Positions 42,233 to 50,499 of a DNA stretch of 64,000 nucleotides are shown in pieces. The stretch covers positions 1-64,000 of the forward strand of contig NZ_NKFP01000007.1 in assembly GCF_002215035.1 (NCBI RefSeq), given 5' to 3'. The DNA is from Leptolyngbya ohadii IS1 (GTDB lineage: Bacteria; Cyanobacteriota; Cyanobacteriia; Elainellales; Elainellaceae). The stretch's first letter is position 1. Every line of letters begins with the position of its first letter. The translations under genes were made by a program, and so were the position numbers. The notes under the pieces were generated by a model. It saw only the letters and a list, made by a program, of their open reading frames with translations. It had not been told where the DNA came from and did no database searches.

Positions 42233-44482
42233 ATGACCACTGATGCCATGCAGCAGTCCCTTGGCACTAACACACAACCGACACTAGAGCGACTTCAAGG
42301 CGTTGTCGAACGAATCACCTATCATTCAGCCGAATCGGGCTACACCGTAGCGCGGCTAAAAGCCCCTCGAATGAGTGAACTCATCACGATCGTCGGCAGT
42401 TTCGCTAACCTTCAGGCTGGACAAACCCTGCAAATGCAGGGCACTTGGCGAGAACATCCCAAGTATGGTCCTCAGTTCCAGGTGACTCAGTACCAGGAAA
42501 CCAAGCCTGCAACCCTAACGGGTATTGAAAAGTATCTGGGCAGTGGACTCATCAAAGGCGTTGGACCCGTCACCGCAAAACGCATCGTGGCTCACTTCGG
42601 AGTAGAAACGCTCGACATCATCGAGCACCACCTCGATCGCCTGGTCGAAGTCCCTGGCATTGCTAAAAAAAGAATCAAAATGATTCAGGCAGCCTGGGTC
42701 GAGCAGAAGGCGATCAAAGAAGTGATGCTGTTTCTTCAAACGCATGGGGTTTCGACCACCTATGCCGTCAAGATTTTCAAGCACTACGGGGACGAGTCCA
42801 TTCAGATTGTTACCGCAAATCCTTATAGACTTGCCACTGATGTTTACGGCATCGGTTTTGTCACCGCTGATGCAATCGCCCGTAATTTTGGCGTTCACCC
42901 CAACTCCGAATTCCGCTACCGGGCTGGACTGCTACATATCCTCAGTGAAGCCGCCGAGGAGGGGCACTGCTTTCTCCCTCAACCGGAACTGGTCGAACGC
43001 ACCGTCGAACGCCTAGCTCTCCCAGACCATCGCATTGATGCAAGCGATATCCTTGCCCTCACCACCGACATGACGATCGATGGGGAGCTGATGATGCAGG
43101 GGGGAACGGGGGATTTGCAGGGACAGTTCCTCTGCTATGCCCCGCCCTTCTTCCACACCGAACAGGGCTTAGCCAACCGGGTGAAATACCTGCTGAGCCA
43201 ACCTGTCACTGTCGATATGCTCCGCGTAGAGCGCTGGATCGATCGCTTCGTTGCCAGTACCAAGCTCCAATTGTCCCCGCAGCAGCGGCAGGCAGTCGTC
43301 ATGGCAGCCTCGCATCGGGTACTCATCCTCACGGGCGGACCCGGAACCGGAAAGACCTTCTGCACCCGCACGATCGTTGCCCTTTGGAAAGCGATGGGCA
43401 AGACAATTACGCTTGCTTCTCCCACCGGACGCGCTGCCCAGCGCCTCAGTGAGATGACCGGGCAGGAAGCGAAAACCCTGCATCGCCTGCTGGAGATCGA
43501 CCCCAAGACGATGAAGTTCAAGCGAGACCAGGACAACCCCATCCCGGCTGAAGCGATCGTGGTGGATGAGGCTTCGATGATGGATCTATTCCTAGCCAAT
43601 TCGCTGTTTAAGGCAATTGCTCCTAATGCTCATCTCTTAATTGTGGGAGACACGGATCAGTTACCCAGTGTCGGTCCGGGTGCCGTGTTAAATGATTTGA
43701 TTGCCTCTGGACTCATGCCCGTCGTTCGGCTCACTCAGGTCTTTCGACAGGCACAGCAATCTGCAATAGTCACCAATGCTCACCGGATTAATGGAGGAGA
43801 ACTCCCCCAGCTAGAACGGATAAACAATCAGCCCAAATCCGACTGTCTCTGGTTCGTGGCTGAAAGTTCCCAGTATGGCGTCGCTGGCATTCAAGATATG
43901 GTGACTCATCTCATCCCACAGCTCGGATTTGACCCAGCACGAGATGTCCAGGTGCTTTGTCCCATGAGCCGGGGTGAGATGGGCACTCGCAACCTGAACC
44001 AGGTTCTCCAGCAGCTCATTAATCCTCCCCATTCCAGCAAAGCAGAACTGGTGCGGGGAGGCATGACATTGAGAGTGGGCGATCGCATTCTACAACTAAA
44101 GAATGACTACAACCGCGAGGTATTCAACGGCGACCTGGGAATTATCACCGCGATCGACACTGAAGAGCAGGAATTATTAGCGCGATTTGGGGAACGGGAG
44201 GTGGCTTACGACTACGCCGACTTAGATGAAATCACGTTGGCATTTGCGACGACAATTCACAAGTCTCAGGGCAGCGAATATCCGGTCGTGATTCTTCCTA
44301 TCTTCACGCAGCACCAGATTATGCTCTCGCGCAACTTAATCTATACGGGGCTGACCCGTGCCCGTCGTCTGGTTATTCTGGTGGGCGGACAAAAGGCAAT
44401 CGCAACGGCAATTAGTCAAGTGAGGGATCAGCAACGCTACACCCTGCTGGCACACCGACTGAAAACAGCCGCCGCTCTTTGA
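42233..44482 (+). CDS. recD2: RecD2-like SF1B helicase
   Basis: A 749-residue ATP-dependent 5'-3' helicase of the RecD2/TraA type. The N-terminal OB and helix-hairpin-helix part has the typical LERLQGVVERITYHSAESGYTVARL opening. The P-loop is LTGGPGTGKTF, followed by ASPTGRAAQRL, Walker B VVDEASMMD, GDTDQLPSVGPG, and C-terminal ATTIHKSQGSEYPVVI and YTGLTRARRLVIL. ATG 42233 lies 10 nt after parB. A helicase directly after parAB suggests a plasmid replication or transfer role, although RecD2 also acts in repair. Confidence 0.9.
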   Translation: MTTDAMQQSLGTNTQPTLERLQGVVERITYHSAESGYTVARLKAPRMSELITIVGSFANLQAGQTLQMQGTWREHPKYGPQFQVTQYQETKPATLTGIEKYLGSGLIKGVGPVTAKRIVAHFGVETLDIIEHHLDRLVEVPGIAKKRIKMIQAAWVEQKAIKEVMLFLQTHGVSTTYAVKIFKHYGDESIQIVTANPYRLATDVYGIGFVTADAIARNFGVHPNSEFRYRAGLLHILSEAAEEGHCFLPQPELVERTVERLALPDHRIDASDILALTTDMTIDGELMMQGGTGDLQGQFLCYAPPFFHTEQGLANRVKYLLSQPVTVDMLRVERWIDRFVASTKLQLSPQQRQAVVMAASHRVLILTGGPGTGKTFCTRTIVALWKAMGKTITLASPTGRAAQRLSEMTGQEAKTLHRLLEIDPKTMKFKRDQDNPIPAEAIVVDEASMMDLFLANSLFKAIAPNAHLLIVGDTDQLPSVGPGAVLNDLIASGLMPVVRLTQVFRQAQQSAIVTNAHRINGGELPQLERINNQPKSDCLWFVAESSQYGVAGIQDMVTHLIPQLGFDPARDVQVLCPMSRGEMGTRNLNQVLQQLINPPHSSKAELVRGGMTLRVGDRILQLKNDYNREVFNGDLGIITAIDTEEQELLARFGEREVAYDYADLDEITLAFATTIHKSQGSEYPVVILPIFTQHQIMLSRNLIYTGLTRARRLVILVGGQKAIATAISQVRDQQRYTLLAHRLKTAAAL

Positions 44483-44496
44483 TCTCCAACCTCCGC

Positions 44497-44549
44497 CTCT
44501 CATCCGATCGAACCCAGCATTTTTGCCTTGGACCGGCTTTGGATGAGAG
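44497..44549 (+). terminator. Possible hairpin after recD2
   Basis: CTCTCATCC (44497-44505) pairs with GGATGAGAG (44541-44549) around 35 nt, and outer CTCCAAC/GTTGGGAG segments may extend it. A short T-run follows at about 44568. A weak candidate terminator. Confidence 0.35.
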
Positions 44550-44667
44550 AAGTTGGGAGAGCTATGCTTTTTCCGACGAGTACTGAATTTGCTCTTGCCA
44601 CCACCTTCTCTTTTGCTTACACTACAACTTACACTACCAATTGAACTTTACCCAGAACCCCTTAGCT

Positions 44668-45192
44668 GTGCCCAGATCGCTAAACCTGAAGTGCCTGGAA
44701 TGCAGTCGCCTGACGATCGAGCAGGCGATCGAGCAGCATGGGGAAAGTGGGGACGGGTGCTGGAATCCTGCGACCTGTCATCGAAAGCGATCGCATTATC
44801 GGAATCGCCCGGACGTCAATGCAAAGCGACGAGGGCAAAGAGTTGCGGAGCAAGAGCTTCAAAAACTCATGCAAGTCGGCGAGATACCTTTTACTGAACG
44901 ATTGGACGTTGTTCCTAAAACGCCGCCAGTCGCATTGCTCTACCTGTACCGGGAGGATCGACCCGATGCTCATCTCCATGCGATCGCGATTAGCGTTTGG
45001 CAGGGAGATCGAAAGATAGCCGTCATTCCCCCCAAGCACTGCATCGGTATGGCAAACCGTCACGTCAGGCAATATCTTCTAGAAACCCTGGCAACCTTGG
45101 GAGAGAAGTACGGCATCCGAGAATTTGAACCTGAAATTTTGATGCACCCCAAAGAGTGCCCGATCGATCCTTGCCCACTGCGAGGGCTATAG
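44668..45192 (+). CDS. Hypothetical protein with Cys/His zinc-binding motif
   Basis: A 174-residue protein. The N-terminus reads KCLECSRL then GCWNPATCHRKRSHYRNR, giving C-x2-C plus a later C/C/H cluster likely to bind zinc. The C-terminal half is an α/β domain (VALLYLYREDRPDAHLHAIAI, VIPPKHCIGM, ending ECPIDPCPLRGL). GTG 44668 is preferred to TTG 44641. It looks like a conserved cyanobacterial plasmid protein, but I cannot name a function. It is directly followed by another unknown gene. Confidence 0.6.
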   Translation: MPRSLNLKCLECSRLTIEQAIEQHGESGDGCWNPATCHRKRSHYRNRPDVNAKRRGQRVAEQELQKLMQVGEIPFTERLDVVPKTPPVALLYLYREDRPDAHLHAIAISVWQGDRKIAVIPPKHCIGMANRHVRQYLLETLATLGEKYGIREFEPEILMHPKECPIDPCPLRGL

Positions 45193-45194
45193 CC

Positions 45195-45893
45195 ATGCCG
45201 CCAGAGGAAAGCCAGGAGAAGCCATTAATCAATGCCTTGCCTTTCCTAGTGGCGGCAGCAAAAGCCGACCCTGAAAATGTAGAGCTTCAGGAGATCTGGC
45301 AGACGATCGATCAGTTACAGCAGAAGGAAATAGACTGGCAGCAGCTTCACTTGCTGGGAGACATCATCCTTCAGCTTGCCGAACGCTATGAGAATTATGC
45401 CAACCTGCTGCTGATTGATTGGGAAGAACGGCATGACCCACTGGGTCCACCCATTCAAGAAGGATTGCTTGATGGACTGGTACAGCGCACCATGTACCTT
45501 GACATTTCTGACCTGACAAAGAAACCAACGCGGCGATCGAAGGGGAAGAAACAGCCGGAGTCAGAAGACAACCCCTCGCTCGCTCAGCCCGTTGAAAAGG
45601 AAAAGGTGCTGGCGTTTGTTCAGGCACAGGAAGAATCGATTCAAACCAAAGCGCAAGCTCTGGCAGTGGCACACGATGAAAATGTCTCAGGCTGGATTCG
45701 ATCGGTTCAACTCTGGATGCAGGGACAAGCGCAGGAACATTACACGCTCATTGAGATTCAGCAGGGAACTCATCTACCTCTGATTAAACTGTGGCTGGCA
45801 CTGCTGCTGGGGCAATTTGAGATAGAGCAACAGGGGGACTTTTATGAAAGGGCTTCAATAGTGGTGCGTCATCCAGGGTCAGAGCTTGCCTAA
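45195..45893 (+). CDS. Hypothetical helical protein
   Basis: A 232-residue acidic, mostly helical protein without membrane segment or known motif. A charged linker (TRRSKGKKQPESED; about residues 113-126) splits it in two. It starts 2 nt after the stop of the zinc-binding hypothetical gene, so both are co-transcribed, probably together with the partition module. Its stop overlaps the convergent DMT transporter by 4 nt. The function is unknown. Confidence 0.6.
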   Translation: MPPEESQEKPLINALPFLVAAAKADPENVELQEIWQTIDQLQQKEIDWQQLHLLGDIILQLAERYENYANLLLIDWEERHDPLGPPIQEGLLDGLVQRTMYLDISDLTKKPTRRSKGKKQPESEDNPSLAQPVEKEKVLAFVQAQEESIQTKAQALAVAHDENVSGWIRSVQLWMQGQAQEHYTLIEIQQGTHLPLIKLWLALLLGQFEIEQQGDFYERASIVVRHPGSELA

Positions 45894-46768
45894 TTCTGAT
45901 AAGCCGGCTTTGCCAGAACCACCCCAGCAAAAATAATCAGCAGTCCACCCAGAATTTTCTCAAGCGTCAGTGCCTCTTCCAGGAATGCTGTTCCGATCAC
46001 CACGGTTACGATCGGTTCCAGGTTGGAGAGAATTGAGGCATTGACGCTGCCAATCAGTTTGATGCCCTGAAACAATAGCCCGATCGCAAAAGCAGCACAA
46101 ACCACTCCAATGCAGACCACGGCGAACCAGCCCAGAAGACTAACGGGAAAAGTGAACCCCTGAAAAATTTCAGTGACCCCATAAACAGCGGCGGCGGATG
46201 CACTCATAATCGCAACCGAGGGGACTGCCTGCTCCTGTGCCAAAATGTCTTCGCTCAGTACGACGTATCCGGCATAGACAACCGCTGCCCCTAACGCAAA
46301 GAGAATTCCTGCAACAGTTCCGGAATTTGCCTGCTCGATCGTCGGACCAATCACCAGATACGATCCTAAAATAGCAAGCACCAACGCTGCGTTTTTCTCA
46401 AAGGGAACGCGCCTCCCTCTAAGCAGTGAGAAGCAGACGACAAAGGCAGGGTACAGGTACAGCAGAAGCGTTGCCAAGCTACCGTTGATTAACGTCAGAC
46501 TCGAAAAAAAGCAAAAGGACTGCAAAACAAATCCCACGCTTCCCAGTCCAATCAACCAAATCAAGTTTTTCCCAGTCGGGAAGGACTGCCGCTGGAATAA
46601 AGCTAAGGCACTGAGACACAGGAAGGCGATCGTGAATCGAAAAAATAGAAGTGTTTTGGGGTCAACGCCAGAGCTATAAGCAATTTGGGAAAAAAGGGGG
46701 ATCGTACCGAAACAGGTTGCGGAAGCAATGACACAAATTACTCCCAGTAAAAGCGTTTTTCTATCCAT
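45890..46768 (-). CDS. EamA/DMT-family transporter
   Basis: A 292-residue membrane protein with ten hydrophobic helices arranged as two EamA repeats (N-terminal ATCFGTIPLFSQIAY, C-terminal repeat ending NLEPIVTVVIGTAFLEEALT, the family's NLEP motif). It should export a small metabolite or amino acid. ATG 46768 is chosen over TTG 46774. It is a stand-alone gene, tail to tail with the plasmid module. The substrate is unknown. Confidence 0.88.
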   Translation of the reverse strand: MDRKTLLLGVICVIASATCFGTIPLFSQIAYSSGVDPKTLLFFRFTIAFLCLSALALFQRQSFPTGKNLIWLIGLGSVGFVLQSFCFFSSLTLINGSLATLLLYLYPAFVVCFSLLRGRRVPFEKNAALVLAILGSYLVIGPTIEQANSGTVAGILFALGAAVVYAGYVVLSEDILAQEQAVPSVAIMSASAAAVYGVTEIFQGFTFPVSLLGWFAVVCIGVVCAAFAIGLLFQGIKLIGSVNASILSNLEPIVTVVIGTAFLEEALTLEKILGGLLIIFAGVVLAKPAYQN

Positions 46769-46934
46769 GAACAAAGGGTGATGTCGTCTAACATTAATAC
46801 GCTTGAACTAGCTTTTTGGATGATTTTTTTGCTGCTTGCACCCTGCAAAGAATTATCAAGAATTTGGGCACTCTAGTAGAAAAAACGTTGCAAGAAGTCC
46901 AACACAATTTCCCTTGTGCTGAAAGTTTTCATTC

Positions 46935-47669
46935 ATGGCACTATTCCTGACCGATTACAGCCATCGCTTTCAAAAGGTAACTCCCGGAGAGCGTCGCTTT
47001 ATGGAGCGATTGCGGCAGAAACTGGAAGATGATTACCTCATCTGGTACGATGCGCCGATCGGACGAAAACGGCAGCATCCTGACTTCATCATTCTCCATC
47101 CAGAGCGTGGGCTAATTGTTCTGGAGATCAAGGACTGGCGGCTAGACACGATTCGCCAAATTAACCCTTCTACCGTCACACTGCTCACGCCCAATGGAGA
47201 AAAGGAAGAGCGCAATCCACTGGAACAAGCTCGTGCTTATACGATCGCAATTAAGGAACTGCTAGAGCGCGACAAATTACTGATTCAGCATGATGGGCGA
47301 CATAAAGGAAAACTTGCATTTCCCTATAGTTACGGAGTTATCCTATCAAACATCACTCGCGCCACTTTCAAGTCACAGCCTGCGCTCACCGCTGCCATTG
47401 AGCCGAACTTGGTCATTTGCAAGGATGAGATGACGGAGAAAGTAGACCCAGATAAAGCATTGCGGTGGATTACAGGCAGATTTCGCAAGCTGCGGCTCAT
47501 CGTTTGTCACGCTCTAAGTCGTAGAAGGCTTTTTCATAAAGCCACTTCTCTGGACGGTCAGGGTATTTTTGTTGATAGCGATCCATCAAGCGATCGGGTG
47601 CATCCTCTCCGACTTGTCGAGCTAACTTTGCGTGTAGGGGATGCGGAAAAAGCTTTTTGGGAAGCTTAG
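46935..47669 (+). CDS. NERD-domain protein, probably truncated
   Basis: The first ~185 residues are a NERD nuclease-related domain: GERRFMERLRQKL, HPDFIILHPERGLIVLEIKDW (Asp and E-x-K of the PD-(D/E)xK core). In intact relatives a UvrD or other helicase follows. Here homology stops near ALRWITGRFRKLR, and from about 47497 the frame is antisense to the convincing gene 47497-48045. The helicase part has therefore been lost at a junction, and the last 60 residues are probably read-through. Confidence 0.65.
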   Translation: MALFLTDYSHRFQKVTPGERRFMERLRQKLEDDYLIWYDAPIGRKRQHPDFIILHPERGLIVLEIKDWRLDTIRQINPSTVTLLTPNGEKEERNPLEQARAYTIAIKELLERDKLLIQHDGRHKGKLAFPYSYGVILSNITRATFKSQPALTAAIEPNLVICKDEMTEKVDPDKALRWITGRFRKLRLIVCHALSRRRLFHKATSLDGQGIFVDSDPSSDRVHPLRLVELTLRVGDAEKAFWEA

Positions 47670-48045
47670 TCGGCGCATAGTCGGGAATTGAATCAGCGAT
47701 CGAGATATCGGGAGGAAGATCTTCAAGTGGGTGAACTGAAGGGAAGGTATTGACCTCACTGGTGATCGGTACTGAGGACACTGAATCTACTTGTGTTGGT
47801 TCAGGTTTGGGATTAATGCTGATAGGAGGACTAATCGAATCAGTCCTTTGACTGAAACGCTTACTCTGTGCTGCTGGTTTGCTCCTTCGAGAAGCAGAGC
47901 TTCGGCTAATAGGTCTATGTCTCGATTGTCGTTGTTGTTGGATTTCATGCCACAACAAGTAAACGCAGCCAATGGCGATCGCAGCAAAGATGAATTTGAT
48001 AATCGATGGGTTGTCCGCAAGATGCCGGGTTGCTTGATTCAGCAT
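47497..48045 (-). CDS. Single-pass membrane protein with conserved C-terminal domain
   Basis: A 182-residue protein: one transmembrane helix near the N-terminus (IIKFIFAAIAIGCVYLLW), a Ser/Pro/Arg-rich linker and a C-terminal helical domain ending PDRPEKWLYEKAFYDLERD. I recognise this ending as common in cyanobacterial proteins of unknown role. It overlaps the convergent NERD frame by 173 nt; the conserved end argues that this gene is the real one there. Confidence 0.6.
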   Translation of the reverse strand: MLNQATRHLADNPSIIKFIFAAIAIGCVYLLWHEIQQQRQSRHRPISRSSASRRSKPAAQSKRFSQRTDSISPPISINPKPEPTQVDSVSSVPITSEVNTFPSVHPLEDLPPDISIADSIPDYAPTKLPKKLFPHPLHAKLARQVGEDAPDRLMDRYQQKYPDRPEKWLYEKAFYDLERDKR

Positions 48046-48237
48046 GAGATTGCAAGAAAAACTAAGTAGAAATCGCCCTACGTCAGCATTCTTTTATCAT
48101 GCCCATTGGTGACTACTCACACGCAGCTAGAAGGCTGGGATCTGTTGCCAGAACGACTGTTGATGTTTGACGCTTTACCTGAGTAATCAGGTCAGCCTCA
48201 GCGAATGTTCTAGAGTGACCAGTTTGTGTCGTTCATT

Positions 48238-48537
48238 CTACTTGTCACCGTTGCGCTGCTCTACATCCCTAATTGCTAACCACCAACAATAATTCTCAGA
48301 ATATTTCCCTTCCTTGCCGAAACGCTTCCTTGCAACGAGTCTTTCAGCCTCTTCTACGTCACCAGCCAGCATCGAAATCAGCTTTTCTCTCAACTTGCTA
48401 TCAACCTCTCCTCGCTCTTTGATCCTCTTAATCAATGCAGATTTGGACTTAAGTTTCTTCTTCCGCTCTCTAAAACGAAAGAAGTTAATCAACAGGATTG
48501 TGCATATTACTATCATCAAGCCAACTATAAATTCCAT
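48238..48537 (-). CDS. Small membrane protein
   Basis: A 99-residue protein with one N-terminal helix (MEFIVGLMIVICTILLINFF), a very basic stretch (RFRERKKKLKSK) and a charged helical end. ATG 48537 lies 5 nt after the stop of the zinc-ribbon gene, so it is co-transcribed. The positive-inside rule puts the bulk of the protein in the cytoplasm. No family recognised. Confidence 0.5.
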   Translation of the reverse strand: MEFIVGLMIVICTILLINFFRFRERKKKLKSKSALIKRIKERGEVDSKLREKLISMLAGDVEEAERLVARKRFGKEGKYSENYCWWLAIRDVEQRNGDK

Positions 48538-48542
48538 ATCAC

Positions 48543-48953
48543 TTAAACCGAACCATCTGTCCACCCACACTTTGAGCAGTCCCAGTAAGTGCGATCAACT
48601 TGTCGCTGCGCGTCGCGCCGTGGCGTGTTGCAATCGTAGTCGGAGGCAAATGGATGCCGGCACTGGGGACACATCCCAGTAAATAGAGGATGCCAGAGCA
48701 GCAGTTCAAGCTGCTGGGATTTAGTGAGACGTTCGACCGGGGAAGCAATCAGATCACCGTTGTACGTGCCAAACTCTTGCGGTTCCCACCAGCCGTCGCT
48801 TTCTAAATAATTTGGATCAAGTTTATAGCCAGGGCATCGCTTCAAATCCTCCGCAACTCCATAAGGATGTATGGCACACAGCGAATAGAAGCTGCGAGCG
48901 TTATTGCGGCAATGCTCACATTGAGGTAAGCGTCGAATGCGGCGTTCGGTCAT
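48543..48953 (-). CDS. Zinc-ribbon protein with a 13-codon palindromic insert
   Basis: A 136-residue protein with three CxxC sites: CEHC near the start, CPQC and, at the end, WDCSKCGWTDGSV. In between are FYSLCAIHPYG and the YNGDL strand shared with the decayed copies at 12098-12536 and 38319-38738. It may belong to the DUF6464-like cyanobacterial group, but I am not sure. Residues NTPRRDAQRQVDR between the knuckles come from a 39-bp palindromic element and have no counterpart in the 38 kb copy. Probably a small metal-binding regulator. Confidence 0.65.
   Translation of the reverse strand: MTERRIRRLPQCEHCRNNARSFYSLCAIHPYGVAEDLKRCPGYKLDPNYLESDGWWEPQEFGTYNGDLIASPVERLTKSQQLELLLWHPLFTGMCPQCRHPFASDYDCNTPRRDAQRQVDRTYWDCSKCGWTDGSV
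48591..48629. repeat. 39-bp palindromic element, in frame in the zinc-ribbon gene
   Basis: GCGATC (48591) and GCAATC (48630) bound a core with TTGTCGCTGCGCGTCGCGCCG. The length is 13 codons exactly, and the gene stays open. Confidence 0.75.
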
Positions 48954-48959
48954 AGCTCA

Positions 48960-49133
48960 CTACGGCATCCAGCCGCGATCGTTCAAGTCGATTGTCTCCT
49001 GTAAAGCTTTCCCGGTTGACTTTCCACGCATATAAGCTCTCAGCAGCCGATGCAGTTCCAAAATTTGGATGCCCTCAATCCTCCCTGTCCACAATAAGTC
49101 TTCGATCTGTTGAATATAGTGCTTAAGCTTCAT
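48960..49133 (-). CDS. Small helical protein downstream of the nuclease
   Basis: A 57-residue protein (MKLKHYIQQIEDLLWTG..., ending DLNDRGWMP). ATG 49133 lies 1 nt after the stop of the secreted nuclease gene; the longer frame upstream is only antisense-free overlap with it. Helical, soluble, no motif recognised. It is followed by the zinc-ribbon and small membrane genes, so the four may form one minus-strand transcript. Confidence 0.5.
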   Translation of the reverse strand: MKLKHYIQQIEDLLWTGRIEGIQILELHRLLRAYMRGKSTGKALQETIDLNDRGWMP

Positions 49134-49134
49134 A

Positions 49135-49878
49135 TCATCGCCCTTCACATACCCGTCCATCACCATCTCGATCGAGACGAAACGGATCACCAGGGAAAGC
49201 ATTGAAAACCCTTTGCGCCTCCGCCTGTGATCGGAAGTCTGAGCAATCACAGTCCGAATTAACGCAGGGCGGGAAGTTGGAAGTGGTTTGTGCTGGGGTC
49301 GGTCTTGCAGGAGCAGGAGCAGGAGAACTGGGAACCGATCGTACTCCTCGCCGCCAATCCCACGGCATTACAGCATTGGACTGTGCCCAAAAATTGCGTC
49401 GTGCCGATCGCGCCTCTGCTTCTGCTGCCAGAAGATCGTTCCGTGAGTTAGGGCAGTTGTTCAGATAATCCCGGTACACCACGGCATGACCCTCCTGCAC
49501 CATCTGGAGGTTGATCGATCGTCCATTGGCAAACACTACTCCTACCGTTCGTCCATAACGGTCGGTGTCCGTGGGGATGATTTGCACGGACTGCCCACGG
49601 GGAAGAAGTTGACGCAGGCGATCGGCTGCTGCTTGTCCTCCAGGCTGCGAGGCTTCAGCAGAATCGATGCAGCTTAACCGCACTGTAATTGATTGTCCTC
49701 CTTGATCCACGCGCAATGTATCACCATCTCCTGTCGAGATTACAGTCGCGTTAATCGTTTGGGCGATCGCTTGTCGCTGCGCAACTGCGCGTAGCGCAGA
49801 AGCGGTCGTTCGGGTCGGAGACAGTAAGTTGAGGCAGAGCGGAGCTAGAGCAAGGATGAGAAAGGGCGATCGAGACAT
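49135..49878 (-). CDS. Secreted thermonuclease with Excalibur domain, second copy
   Basis: A paralogue of 21013-21744 with the same layout: signal peptide (MSRSPFLILALAPLCLNLL), nuclease-like domain (ATVISTGDGDTLRV, VRLSCIDSAE, DRYGRTVGVV) and Excalibur end (CDCSDFRSQAEAQRVF, DRDGDGRVCEGR). Between the signal peptide and the mature domain sits ASALRAVAQRQA, encoded by a 39-bp palindromic element; this could alter the cleavage site but keeps the frame. ATG 49878 is preferred to the upstream start at 49896. Confidence 0.85.
   Translation of the reverse strand: MSRSPFLILALAPLCLNLLSPTRTTASALRAVAQRQAIAQTINATVISTGDGDTLRVDQGGQSITVRLSCIDSAEASQPGGQAAADRLRQLLPRGQSVQIIPTDTDRYGRTVGVVFANGRSINLQMVQEGHAVVYRDYLNNCPNSRNDLLAAEAEARSARRNFWAQSNAVMPWDWRRGVRSVPSSPAPAPARPTPAQTTSNFPPCVNSDCDCSDFRSQAEAQRVFNAFPGDPFRLDRDGDGRVCEGR
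49763..49801. repeat. 39-bp palindromic element, in frame in the secreted nuclease
   Basis: GCGATCG (49763-49769) and GCGGTCG (49802-49808) flank TTGTCGCTGCGCAACTGCGC. It adds 13 codons just after the signal peptide. Confidence 0.75.
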
Positions 49879-50057
49879 CAGATGGCTTTCAAGCATTTGT
49901 ATCTAGCGTTCCCATTTGAGATTGAAATCGCTGCACGATGCAGGGCAAAACTGCTCTAGCTAACCACGGTACTTACTAATTCTTTCGTGACCCAGTGCAG
50001 AATATTGACCCCATTCCCTGAGCGAACAGTTATGTACTATGGCTCACCGATCTGAAG

Positions 50058-50420
50058 CTACTCCTCTGGCTCTCCAAAATCTCGATCGACCAGATGAGAT
50101 CGCTCCTGTTGCCGCTGCATAAGTTCATCCAGAAGTTTAAGCTGCTGTTCCAGCTCAACGATCGCCTCTCGGCGGGCGATTCGTCGTCGCCAGTCCTGAT
50201 GCTTACTGCTATTTTCCCTTCCGAGCCTAGCGACCATAGACTGCTTTCCATTTTTCTCCTTCAACAACCGAGCATAATGGTAGGTCTTGCCCTTAGAGAC
50301 GGTTGGTGCAATAGAGACGAAGTACAGTGCAGGAGCCACTTGCCCAGTTTTACGAATCGCTTCGATGTGTTGCAGAAGGCATTCTTTTTCTGCTGCCAGG
50401 TTGGGGGAAGAAGTGGGCAT
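50058..50420 (-). CDS. Small DUF6788-like protein
   Basis: A 120-residue basic protein: KGKTYHYARLLKEKNGKQS then a LGRENSSKHQDWRRRIARREAI helix and a charged C-terminus. The pattern resembles short plasmid- and transposon-borne cyanobacterial proteins labelled DUF6788, with a wing-like β-hairpin and a long helix, plausible for nucleic-acid binding. A 52-bp inverted repeat 80-130 bp upstream may be its operator. Confidence 0.55.
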   Translation of the reverse strand: MPTSSPNLAAEKECLLQHIEAIRKTGQVAPALYFVSIAPTVSKGKTYHYARLLKEKNGKQSMVARLGRENSSKHQDWRRRIARREAIVELEQQLKLLDELMQRQQERSHLVDRDFGEPEE

Positions 50421-50499
50421 TTTTGTCAGGTTCAGAAATTTACCTTACAAAACATCAGTAATCCTTAAAAGAGGAGACTTTTTTGTTCAAGCATATGCA

